This document shows positions 1 to 6,130 of a stretch of 11,503 bases of DNA, piece after piece (position 1 is the stretch's first letter; each line of letters starts with the position of its first letter). Source of the DNA: an uncultured Selenomonadaceae bacterium (GTDB taxonomy: Bacteria > Bacillota > Negativicutes > Selenomonadales > Selenomonadaceae). Both the position numbers and the translations under genes were made by a program. The notes beneath the pieces are model-generated. The model was not told where the DNA came from and did no database searches. It saw nothing but the letters and a program-made list of their open reading frames with translations. The stretch covers positions 6,879 through 18,381 of the forward strand of contig CAJTSO010000019.1 in assembly GCA_910579115.1 (NCBI GenBank). Reading direction: 5' to 3'.

Positions 1-1500
1 AAGAAATTCGGCGCTCCCACCATCACCAACGACGGCGTTACCATCGCCCGTGACATCGAGCTGGAGGATCCCTTTGAAAACATGGGGGCTCAGCTGGTAA
101 AGGAAGTTGCCACCAAGACAAACGATATCGCCGGTGACGGCACCACCACCGCCACTCTCCTGGCGCAGGCAATGATCCGTGAAGGTATGCGCAATGTTGC
201 CGCCGGGGCAAATCCCATGGTCGTCAAGAAGGGTATCGAGCTGGCCGTGAAGGCTCTCGTGGCCGAAATCGGCAAGAAGGCCGTCAAGGTCGAGGGCAGT
301 GAAGCCATTGCCCAGGTTGCCAGCATTTCCTCCAGCGATGAGGAAATCGGCAAGCTGATTGCTGACGCTATGGGCAAGGTTGGCAACGACGGAGTTATCA
401 CCGTTGAGGAGTCCAAGTCCATGGAGACAAACCTGAAGGTCGTTGAAGGTATGCAGTTCGACCGGGGCTACATCTCCCCCTACATGGTTACCGATGCGGA
501 AAAGATGGAAGCGGTTGCCAAGGATCCCTATGTCCTCATCACTGATCGAAAGATCAACACCGTCAGCGAGATTCTTCCGGTTCTGGAGCAGATCATGCGT
601 CAGGGCTCAGAGCTGGTCATCATCGCTGAGGATATCGAGGGCGAGGCTCTCTCCACCCTCATCATCAACAAGCTCCGCGGCACCCTGAAGGTTCTCGCCG
701 TCAAGGCTCCGGGCTTTGGCGACCGCCGCAAGGCCATGCTTCAGGATATCGCTGTCCTCACCAAGGCAAACCTCATCAGCGAAGAGCTGGGCCGCAAGCT
801 GGACAGCGTGACCCTTGAGGATCTCGGACACTGCGGTCAGGTTGTTTCCACCAAGGACAACACCACGATTGTGGACGGCGTTGGCGACAAGAAGGACATC
901 GAGGCCCGCAAGGAGCAGATCAAGCGCCAGGTGGCAGAGACCAGCTCCGACTTCGACCGTGAGAAGCTTAAGGAACGCTTGGGCCGTCTTTCCTCCGGCG
1001 TTGCCGTCATCGAGATCGGCGCCGCCACCGAAGTGGAAATGCGGGATAAGAAGCTCCGCATTGAGGACGCCCTCAACGCTACCCGGGCTGCCGTTGAGGA
1101 AGGCATTGTGGCCGGCGGCGGCAAGACCTTCATCGACATTCTCCCGGCCCTTGATGCGATCGAGGCCGAGGGCGATGTGAAGGTGGGCGTTCAGATGGTA
1201 AAGCGGGCCATTGAAGAGCCGGTTCGCCAGATTGCTGAAAATGCCGGTGAGGAAGGCTCCGTCATCGTTGAGAAGGTAAAGACCTCCGGCAAGGGCTTTA
1301 ATGCTCTCACCGGTGAGTATGTGGATATGATCGCTGCCGGTATCGTTGACCCGGCAAAGGTGACTCGTTCCGCTCTCCAGAATGCCGCCAGCATTGCCGC
1401 TATGGTTCTCACCACCGAGACCCTGGTAGCCGATAAGCCTGCTCCGGCAGCTCCCATGCCGCCCGCAGGCATGGGCGGCGGAATGCCTCCGATGATGTAA
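1..1500 (+). CDS. groEL: Chaperonin GroEL (Hsp60), 5' truncated by the window edge
   Basis: This is the large subunit of the ATP-driven GroEL/GroES cytosolic folding chamber. The frame is open from base 1, and the first residues (KKFGAPTITNDGV) align with about residue 42 of E. coli GroEL, so roughly 41 N-terminal residues lie outside the window; 499 are present. Visible hallmarks are the nucleotide-binding AGDGTTTAT segment, the VEEGIVAGGG motif of the equatorial domain, and the GIVDPAKVTRSALQ block near the C-terminus. The protein ends in a short flexible tail rich in Gly, Met and Pro (GMGGGMPPMM), typical of group I chaperonins although the GGM repeats are few. A groES partner is expected just upstream, out of view. 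The gene is followed directly by a strong terminator, so it closes its transcript. No key motif is missing in the visible part. The family assignment is essentially certain. Confidence 0.98.
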   Translation, partial: KKFGAPTITNDGVTIARDIELEDPFENMGAQLVKEVATKTNDIAGDGTTTATLLAQAMIREGMRNVAAGANPMVVKKGIELAVKALVAEIGKKAVKVEGSEAIAQVASISSSDEEIGKLIADAMGKVGNDGVITVEESKSMETNLKVVEGMQFDRGYISPYMVTDAEKMEAVAKDPYVLITDRKINTVSEILPVLEQIMRQGSELVIIAEDIEGEALSTLIINKLRGTLKVLAVKAPGFGDRRKAMLQDIAVLTKANLISEELGRKLDSVTLEDLGHCGQVVSTKDNTTIVDGVGDKKDIEARKEQIKRQVAETSSDFDREKLKERLGRLSSGVAVIEIGAATEVEMRDKKLRIEDALNATRAAVEEGIVAGGGKTFIDILPALDAIEAEGDVKVGVQMVKRAIEEPVRQIAENAGEEGSVIVEKVKTSGKGFNALTGEYVDMIAAGIVDPAKVTRSALQNAASIAAMVLTTETLVADKPAPAAPMPPAGMGGGMPPMM

Positions 1501-1522
1501 CCGGATTTTCATAGGAAAGCTA

Positions 1523-1556
1523 TCAGCCGACAGAGTGTTCTGTCGGCTGATTTTTG
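1523..1556 (+). terminator. Intrinsic terminator of groEL
   Basis: A perfect 12-bp stem (TCAGCCGACAGA at 1523-1534 pairing with 1539-1550) has a GTGT loop and is followed by TTTTTGT. It starts 22 nt after the groEL stop and separates the chaperonin transcript from cheV. Confidence 0.95.
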
Positions 1557-1890
1557 TATAACGCCCTGGTTAAGCGGGAGGCAGTAGTAAACCTTGGAAG
1601 CCCCTTTTACGGGTAGCAGGAAATAGTGTGCAGGTGATGTGATCGTATATGCGCTGTAAAGCGCGGCTGGTATTATGAGGCCTTACAGGCCAGATTCCCC
1701 GGCTACGCAGGGAGATCCTTATTTGATAAAAGAAGTGGTTCTTGAACAGGCGGGGCCGGAGTAGACTGAGAAATTTTTCATAACAGGCAGGAATTTTTCA
1801 AAAAAACAAGAACAAGTTACACTGGACGTATTCAAGCGGAAAATTTTTCTGACATGAACAGAAATTAGATAAAATGGGGAGACGGGTTCA
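1557..1890 (+). other. Intergenic region groEL-cheV, probably a structured leader; no gene seen
   Basis: These 334 bases carry no convincing reading frame on either strand. The first half can form several small hairpins: CCC/GGG at 1602-1613, GCGCT-GTAA-AGCGC at 1651-1664 and GGCCT-TAC-AGGCC at 1679-1691. The second half (1771-1850) is A/T-tract rich, with three copies of an AATTTTTC element. I compared it by eye with the cobalamin, TPP and cyclic-di-GMP riboswitch cores and the 6S RNA layout; no consensus is met. I found no confident sigma-A or flagellar-sigma promoter, although one must exist for cheV. A cheV leader or small RNA is possible but is inference. Confidence 0.5.
1771..1850 (+). 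repeat. Three spaced AATTTTTC elements upstream of cheV
   Basis: AAATTTTTCA (1771-1780), GAATTTTTCA (1791-1800) and AAATTTTTCT (1841-1850) begin 20 and 50 bp apart, both close to whole numbers of helical turns. Same-face A/T tracts of this kind can bend DNA or serve as repeated protein sites. The last copy ends 40 bp before the cheV start. The AAATTTTT octamer also occurs in both direct repeats at the ABC operon promoter. In AT-rich spacer DNA, chance cannot be excluded. Confidence 0.4.
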
Positions 1891-2823
1891 ATGGAAGAAA
1901 CAAATCTGGACAAAAAAGGAATACTGTTGGAAACCGGGACAAATGAGTTTGAAATTGTTGAATTCAATATCGGCAATGTAAACTATGGCATCAATGTGGC
2001 AAAGGTCAGGGAAGTTATCACTGCCGCCGCGTTTCCCGTAACCCATATGCCCCAGGCCCATCCTTACGTAGACGGACTGTTTACCCTGCGGGGCCGGGCC
2101 ATGCCTCTGGTAAATCTGGCCCGCTGCCTCAATGTGGCTGGTGATGGCCGCTCCAAAAATATAATTGTTACGGAAATCAATAACTATAATCTTGGCTTTT
2201 TGGTGGACAATGTTTCCCGTATCCACCGGATCTCCTGGAAGGACATGGAACCGGCCCCCGAGGTGGGGGATCAGTCCAGAGTCGTGGGCATTATCAAAAT
2301 GGAGGACAAGATCGTTCTCCTGATTGATTTTGAGACCATCATTGCCGAGATAAATCCGGAAATCAATGCAAAACTTACTACCATTGAAGAGGCTGGTCAT
2401 GACCTGAAGCTCCGCCGGGGCGGGGCGCATATCGTCGTGGCTGAGGACTCCCCTCTGCTCAGAGAGCTTTTGGTCTCCACCCTTCACGAGGCGGGCTATG
2501 AATACGTCAAGGATTTCAACAATGGAAAGGCCGCCTGGGATTATTTGGAAGAGCTGGCAGAGAGAGATGGGGACATCGAGGAGCGGGTTCGTCTCATTGT
2601 CAGCGATATTGAGATGCCCCAGATGGATGGCCACCATCTGTTGAAGCTGGTTCGTGAAGATCCCCGCCTCCACGATGTGCCGCTGATCCTTTTCTCCTCC
2701 CTTATCAATGAGGAAATGCGCCGCAAGGGAAAGGAGCTTGGCGCCAGCGGGCAGATTTCCAAGCCGGAGATTAACCAGCTTATCGCCCTGCTTGATGAAA
2801 TGATTTTTGGCATTAAGAGGTAA
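1891..2823 (+). CDS. cheV: Chemotaxis coupling protein CheV (CheW-like domain fused to a receiver)
   Basis: This 310-residue cytosolic protein matches the usual CheV length. A CheW-like domain (about residues 15-160) contains NYGINVAKVREVI and the LRGRAMPLVNL core that docks chemoreceptors and CheA. A receiver domain (about 178-305) has the acidic pair Glu185/Asp186, phosphoacceptor Asp239 in LIVSDIEMPQMDG, the switch serine near Ser269 and Lys291 in SKPE. In the family, CheV couples receptors to CheA, and phosphorylation of its receiver tunes adaptation. The start is ATG 1891, with a GGGGAG sequence about 9 nt upstream. No other che or flagellar gene is in the window, so it is an orphan copy here. 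There is no terminator between it and the tRNA gene 14 nt downstream, which suggests a shared transcript. Function is confident; which receptor array it serves is unknown. Confidence 0.95.
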   Translation: MEETNLDKKGILLETGTNEFEIVEFNIGNVNYGINVAKVREVITAAAFPVTHMPQAHPYVDGLFTLRGRAMPLVNLARCLNVAGDGRSKNIIVTEINNYNLGFLVDNVSRIHRISWKDMEPAPEVGDQSRVVGIIKMEDKIVLLIDFETIIAEINPEINAKLTTIEEAGHDLKLRRGGAHIVVAEDSPLLRELLVSTLHEAGYEYVKDFNNGKAAWDYLEELAERDGDIEERVRLIVSDIEMPQMDGHHLLKLVREDPRLHDVPLILFSSLINEEMRRKGKELGASGQISKPEINQLIALLDEMIFGIKR

Positions 2824-2837
2824 GGATATTTTTAATC

Positions 2838-2914
2838 GTCTTCGTAGCTCAGCTGGATAGAGCGTTCGCCTCCTAAGCGAAAGGCCGGCAGTTCGAATCT
2901 GCCCGAGGACACCA
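2838..2914 (+). tRNA. tRNA-Arg, anticodon CCU
   Basis: A full 77-nt cloverleaf. The acceptor arms GTCTTCG and CGAGGAC pair with one G-U. The D stem is GCTC/GAGC. The anticodon stem TTCGC/GCGAA encloses loop CTCCTAA, with anticodon CCT at 2872-2874 reading the AGG codon. The T arm GGCAG-TTCGAAT-CTGCC is perfect, and the 3' end ACCA is genomically encoded. It begins 14 nt after the cheV stop and is followed by a terminator. I see no usable promoter in the 14-nt gap, so it is probably processed from a cheV read-through RNA or driven from a promoter inside cheV. Confidence 0.98.
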
Positions 2915-2923
2915 GTAAATTTT

Positions 2924-2957
2924 CGGCAGCGGCTTCTGAAAGCCGTTGCCGTTTTTT
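2924..2957 (+). terminator. Intrinsic terminator after tRNA-Arg
   Basis: A 12-bp stem (CGGCAGCGGCTT at 2924-2935 with 2940-2951, one G-U pair) has a CTGA loop and is followed by six T residues. It begins 10 nt after the tRNA CCA end and most likely ends the cheV-tRNA transcript. Confidence 0.95.
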
Positions 2958-3225
2958 GTGATGTATTATTAGGCTTTTATCCAGGTTTATGCAGTTTTTT
3001 ATTGTTGTTGGTAATCCTAAAGGCGGCTATTTTAGAGATATTCCCGTTATATCCTTTGAGGAATTCATAAAGCGCTCAAAGGAGCCGGGCAAATAATCCG
3101 CGGGCAAAAGCCAAAGCTGGTCATTTGCGTTTACCATAAGCCTGAGGGAGGGGTATGTGGGAAATACTAAATTTTATTTTATCCTATAAGCCTGAATATA
3201 AGTTTTACTTTCGCCGTTATTCCGC

Positions 3226-3287
3226 GGTTTATATGAAAACTGTTCTTTACGCGATATAAACCAGATGGAAATTGCTTTGTAATTTCC
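3226..3287 (+). promoter_or_regulatory. Pair of inverted repeats upstream of the rbr promoter (candidate operators)
   Basis: Perfect 9-bp arms GGTTTATAT (3226-3234) and ATATAAACC (3254-3262) are separated by 19 nt. Perfect 7-bp arms GGAAATT (3267-3273) and AATTTCC (3281-3287) are separated by 7 nt. The second palindrome ends 20 bp before the -35 element and is centred about 64 bp upstream of the expected transcription start, a usual position for an activator site. Neither matches the PerR box I know for rubrerythrin genes (TTATAAT-N-ATTATAA). The regulator is unknown. Confidence 0.4.
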
Positions 3288-3307
3288 TTAACGGCCGTAT
3301 TATAGTC

Positions 3308-3334
3308 TTGAAATTATCAGGGCTTTGGTATAAT
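3308..3334 (+). promoter_or_regulatory. Sigma-A-type promoter of rbr with extended -10
   Basis: TTGAAA (3308-3313) lies 15 nt before a perfect TATAAT (3329-3334), which is preceded by a TGG extension. The short spacer is offset by the extended -10. Transcription should begin near 3341, giving a leader of about 48 nt to the rbr start. Confidence 0.75.
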
Positions 3335-3388
3335 ATATAGCTAATGAATAATCCTGTCAGCGTTATTATTTTTTAGGAGGAATTGTTG

Positions 3389-3928
3389 ATGGCTAATCAG
3401 TATGCAGGAACCCAGACCGAGAAGAATCTTCAGGCGGCCTTTGCCGGAGAGTCCCAGGCCCGCAATAAATATACCTACTTTGCTTCCGTTGCAAAGAAGG
3501 AAGGCTATGAGCAGATCAGCGGGCTCTTCCTCAAGACGGCGGACAACGAAAAGGAACACGCCAAGATGTGGGCAAAGGAGCTGGGGATTATCGGCGATAC
3601 GGCTGCCAATCTGAGCGCGGCGGCTGATGGTGAAAACTACGAGTGGACCGATATGTACGATGGCTTTGCCAAGACGGCTGAGGCCGAGGGCTTCAAGGCG
3701 CTGGCGGCCAAGTTCCGGATGGTCGCTGATATTGAAAAGCGCCATGAGGAGCGTTATCGTGCCCTGCTCAAGAATGTTGAGACCAAGGCTGTCTTTGAGA
3801 GGAGCGAGGTAAAGGTCTGGGAGTGCCGTAACTGCGGTCATGTCGTCGTGGGTACAAAGGCGCCGGCCGTTTGCCCGGTCTGCACTCATCCCCAGAGCTT
3901 CTTTGAAATCTGTGAAGCCAACTATTGA
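3389..3928 (+). CDS. rbr: Rubrerythrin
   Basis: This 179-residue cytosolic di-iron protein in its family normally reduces hydrogen peroxide in anaerobes, taking electrons from a rubredoxin/NAD(P)H chain. The N-terminal four-helix domain carries the iron ligands: Glu21 in GESQARNKY, Glu54-x-x-His57 in DNEKEHA, Glu100, and Glu116-x-x-His119 in DIEKRHEERY. The C-terminal rubredoxin-like domain has Cys146-x-x-Cys149 and Cys162-x-x-Cys165 (ECRNCG, VCPVC) for one FeCys4 centre. All expected ligands are present and the length is normal. The start is ATG 3389, with AGGAGG 8 nt upstream; the TTG codons at 3383 and 3386 are in frame but too close to that site. It is a single-gene unit with its own promoter and terminator, and it supports an anaerobic host. 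Confidence 0.98.
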   Translation: MANQYAGTQTEKNLQAAFAGESQARNKYTYFASVAKKEGYEQISGLFLKTADNEKEHAKMWAKELGIIGDTAANLSAAADGENYEWTDMYDGFAKTAEAEGFKALAAKFRMVADIEKRHEERYRALLKNVETKAVFERSEVKVWECRNCGHVVVGTKAPAVCPVCTHPQSFFEICEANY

Positions 3929-3949
3929 TCAAAATTTTGAAATTTTGAA

Positions 3950-3986
3950 GAGCTTAAGCGCCCGCGCGGCGTTTAGGCTCTTTTTT
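3950..3986 (+). terminator. Intrinsic terminator of rbr
   Basis: A 13-bp stem (3950-3962 with 3968-3980, two G-U pairs) with a CGCGC loop is followed by TTTTTT. It starts 21 nt after the rbr stop. Confidence 0.93.
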
Positions 3987-4050
3987 CTGCCTTCGCAAAA
4001 TGATGTGCCGGTATCTGGTTGAGAAAAGAAGAGGAACTGATATATTGTCA

Positions 4051-4079
4051 TTGAAGTAAGTAATTTGGAGTAGTATAAT
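4051..4079 (+). promoter_or_regulatory. Sigma-A-type promoter of the hybrid kinase gene
   Basis: TTGAAG (4051-4056) and a perfect TATAAT (4074-4079) are separated by the ideal 17 nt. The predicted start near 4086 gives a leader of about 50 nt before the kinase ATG. Confidence 0.75.
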
Positions 4080-4136
4080 ATCGTAAAGGAGTCTACACAG
4101 AGTATAGGCACTGGTTCAGTAATGGGAAGGTCAGAA

Positions 4137-5849
4137 ATGAAAGATAATGTATTTTGCAACGACTACTACGAAATATCAGGTGACTACCGGCTGCTGGCAT
4201 TTAATCAAACTGTAGTCGATATATACCAGGGGGTAAAGGTCGGAGACAAATGCTACGAGGTGATCATGAAGCGGGAGGCGCCGTGTCTCCACTGCCCCGT
4301 GGCCGGAAATTCAGATTGTGACTGTCCTGTTTACTATGATTCCTTGTACGAGAACTGGAGGGAAGCGATTTTTGCCAAAATCGGTGAAGATCGATACGCG
4401 GTCATCAACCGGCCGGCCATGGATCGGGGAATGCGGGTTTTTGATTCCCTGGGGCAGGATGGCAACGAGGATTTGATCAGGCAGGTGGCTGGCCGGGCGG
4501 TCAACGATCGGCTGCCGGAGCTGGAAAAAGAGCTTCGGGATAAGCAGCTCAACCTTGAAGCGTGCGCCTGTGAGCAGGAGGCTCAGCTGGAAGAGATAAT
4601 ATCCCTTAACGGCGTCCTTCAGGAAAAGCAGGCGAGGCTGGAGAAGCTCACCGTTGAACAGGAGCGGCAGAAGGAGGAGCTGAGGGAAGCCAAGGAGGCC
4701 GCAGAGGCGGCGAGCAGCGCAAAGACGGCCTTTCTCTTTCATATGAGCTACGATATCAGGACTCCAATGAATGCGATAATGGGTTTCCGGGACCTCCTGG
4801 AGAAGCATCAGGATGATCCTGTCCGGCGTCAGGGTTATCTGGATAAAATCGGGGACTCCAGCAAGGTGCTGTTGTCAATTATCAATAATGTGCTGGAGAT
4901 GGCCCGGATCGAGAAGGGAAATTTGGAAGTAGATGAGGTGGGCTGGAGCACCGAGCAGTTTGTCGATTCAATCTATTCTATTTTCGCTGAGTTGATGAAG
5001 CAGAAGGGGATAAAATATACCCGGGAAGTTAATGTGGTTCAGGAGTACGTTTTTTGCGATCCCGTCAAGCTCCGGGAGGTTTTCATCAATATTCTTTCCA
5101 ACGCGTATAAGTATACGAAGCCTGGTGGCAGCGTCCATATGGATCTGCGGGAGCTTCCCTGTGAACGGGAGGGCTGGACGTTGTATCAGACCACCATATC
5201 GGATACGGGAATTGGAATGAGTGAGGAATTTATTCCCCATATTTTTGAGGAGTTTGCCCGGGAGCATAATACCACTGATAACAAAATTGAAGGTACCGGC
5301 TTGGGAATGCCTATCGTCAAGCGACTGGTGGGGCTCATGAATGGTACGATCGAGGTGTACAGCAAAAAGGATCAGGGGACAAAAATCGTGGTCACCATCC
5401 CGCACCGGGTGGCGGAAAAAGCCGATCTGGTGGAGAAGGTCGAAGGGGGATTGGATCCCGGTATCTTTGTCGGCAAGCGGATTCTTCTGGCGGAGGATAA
5501 TGACCTGAATGCGGAAATCGCCGAGGAGATCCTCAAGGAAGTGGGCTTTTTGGTAGACAGGGCGGAGGACGGGCGCGTTTGCCTGGAGAAGCTGGCAACC
5601 GCGGAGAGTAATTACTACGACCTGGTGCTGATGGATATACAGATGCCGGAAATGAATGGCTACGAGGCGGCCAGAAGTATCAGGAAGCTGACGGACAGTG
5701 AAAAGGCAACCATCCCCATTTTGGCAATGACGGCCAATGCTTTTGAGGAGGATAAGAGGGAGGCGTATCGTTCCGGGATGAACGGGCATTTGGGAAAGCC
5801 CGTTGATGTGAAGCGGCTCATGAGGGAGCTGGCCGTTCTGCTGAAGTAA
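4137..5849 (+). CDS. Hybrid sensor histidine kinase with cysteine-rich PAS-like input and Tyr at the phospho-His position
   Basis: This 570-residue signalling protein has no membrane segment or signal peptide, so it is cytosolic. Residues 1-98 look like a PAS-type sensor with cysteines at 7, 39, 50, 53, 61 and 63 (KCYE, PCLHCPV, CDCPV). Residues 125-195 are charged coiled coil. The dimerisation helix (about 194-260) has FLFHMSYDIRTPMN, where the invariant H-box histidine is replaced by Tyr205; a His at 202 is not at the catalytic position. The ATPase domain is intact: N box Asn318/Asn322, DTGIGM at 356-361 and GTGLGM at 386-391. A receiver follows (about 446-568) with Glu453/Asp454, phosphoacceptor Asp500 in LMDIQMP and Lys554. 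I chose ATG 4137 because GGAAGG lies 6 nt upstream; the in-frame ATG at 4122 has no such site. It stands alone, with no response regulator gene beside it. Canonical autophosphorylation is doubtful. Confidence 0.93.
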   Translation: MKDNVFCNDYYEISGDYRLLAFNQTVVDIYQGVKVGDKCYEVIMKREAPCLHCPVAGNSDCDCPVYYDSLYENWREAIFAKIGEDRYAVINRPAMDRGMRVFDSLGQDGNEDLIRQVAGRAVNDRLPELEKELRDKQLNLEACACEQEAQLEEIISLNGVLQEKQARLEKLTVEQERQKEELREAKEAAEAASSAKTAFLFHMSYDIRTPMNAIMGFRDLLEKHQDDPVRRQGYLDKIGDSSKVLLSIINNVLEMARIEKGNLEVDEVGWSTEQFVDSIYSIFAELMKQKGIKYTREVNVVQEYVFCDPVKLREVFINILSNAYKYTKPGGSVHMDLRELPCEREGWTLYQTTISDTGIGMSEEFIPHIFEEFAREHNTTDNKIEGTGLGMPIVKRLVGLMNGTIEVYSKKDQGTKIVVTIPHRVAEKADLVEKVEGGLDPGIFVGKRILLAEDNDLNAEIAEEILKEVGFLVDRAEDGRVCLEKLATAESNYYDLVLMDIQMPEMNGYEAARSIRKLTDSEKATIPILAMTANAFEEDKREAYRSGMNGHLGKPVDVKRLMRELAVLLK

Positions 5850-5935
5850 AAAAGCGGAAAAGACACAGAATGAACGGAAAGCACAATGTTTTACCAAGGT
5901 ATTACTGCCGGGAATATCTATATGAAAATAAGTCA

Positions 5936-5982
5936 GGCTGAGGGACTGCTTCAATCGGTTGAAGCAGTCCCTCAGCCGTTTT
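5936..5982 (+). terminator. Perfect 19-bp hairpin, probable terminator after the hybrid kinase
   Basis: Arms 5936-5954 and 5959-5977 pair perfectly around a TCGG loop, followed by GTTTTA. The stem is very strong but the T run is short (four) and it lies 86 nt past the stop, so an intrinsic terminator is the best reading rather than a certainty. On the minus strand the flanking sequence is also fairly T-rich. Confidence 0.75.
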
Positions 5983-6008
5983 ATAATGCCGACAGGAAGA
6001 AAAATCCT

Positions 6009-6034
6009 GTGAAAATTTTTTGGGCGGCTCATTA
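6009..6034 (+). repeat. Direct repeat copy 1 upstream of the ABC operon promoter (candidate operator)
   Basis: GTGAAAATTTTTT followed by GGGCGGCTCATTA. It recurs at 6078-6102 with one base deleted and one substituted, and weaker similarity (AAAAT plus a few bases) extends to the left of both. This copy ends 9 bp before the predicted -35 element. It is noncoding on both strands. Confidence 0.6.
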
Positions 6035-6043
6035 TGACAGTCT

Positions 6044-6073
6044 TTGATCGCTTGAGGCTGATATAAATAAAAT
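6044..6073 (+). promoter_or_regulatory. Candidate promoter of the ABC transporter operon
   Basis: TTGATC (6044-6049) and TAAAAT (6068-6073) are separated by 18 nt. The match is moderate. Its position between two direct repeats, with the predicted start (about 6080) inside the second copy, makes it a sensible regulated promoter. Confidence 0.45.
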
Positions 6074-6077
6074 TTCC

Positions 6078-6102
6078 GTGAAAATTTTTGAGCGGCTCAT
6101 TA
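6078..6102 (+). repeat. Direct repeat copy 2 at the ABC operon transcription start (candidate operator)
   Basis: GTGAAAATTTTT followed by GAGCGGCTCATTA, the second copy of the 6009-6034 element, 69 bp further on. It covers the predicted start point and early leader, 28 bp before the first permease ATG. A protein bound here would be expected to block transcription, while one bound at copy 1 could activate it or form a loop. Confidence 0.6.
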
Positions 6103-6130
6103 CAGGCGGGCTTTGTTGGGAGGTAGAAAA

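Larger units (their letters stand above)
2958..3388 (+). other. AT-rich intergenic region upstream of rubrerythrin; inverted repeats, no confident gene
   Basis: This 431-base stretch has no convincing plus-strand gene. It contains an inverted repeat TCCTTTGAG/CTCAAAGGA (3052-3060 and 3075-3083), a direct repeat of ATAAGCCTGA (3136-3145 and 3186-3195), and two further inverted repeats at 3226-3262 and 3267-3287 just before the rbr promoter. On the minus strand, a 36-codon open frame (3137 down to 3027) could be a remnant of something larger, but I do not recognise it firmly. No transposon ends were identified. Confidence 0.5.

Noticed and set aside
607..1512. A long open frame on the minus strand opposite groEL (about 300 codons)
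   Set aside because: It lies wholly antisense to a certain groEL, shows no recognisable domain, and is explained by the codon bias of the real gene.
1557..1890. A riboswitch (cobalamin, TPP or cyclic-di-GMP) upstream of cheV
   Set aside because: Isolated fragments such as GCAGGGAGATCC and GCTGTAAAGCG recall parts of known cores, but the conserved elements are not present in the right order or spacing.
3290..3340. A PerR box at the rbr promoter
   Set aside because: The AT-rich sequence around the -10 does not form the TTATAAT-N-ATTATAA palindrome.
5870..5941. A 23-codon plus-strand open frame after the hybrid kinase
   Set aside because: No good ribosome-binding site, it ends inside the terminator stem, and it has no recognisable features.
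4968..6032. A long minus-strand open frame opposite the hybrid kinase
   Set aside because: It is antisense to conserved HATPase and receiver motifs, its translation is low-complexity in character with no family signature, and it runs through the terminator hairpin.
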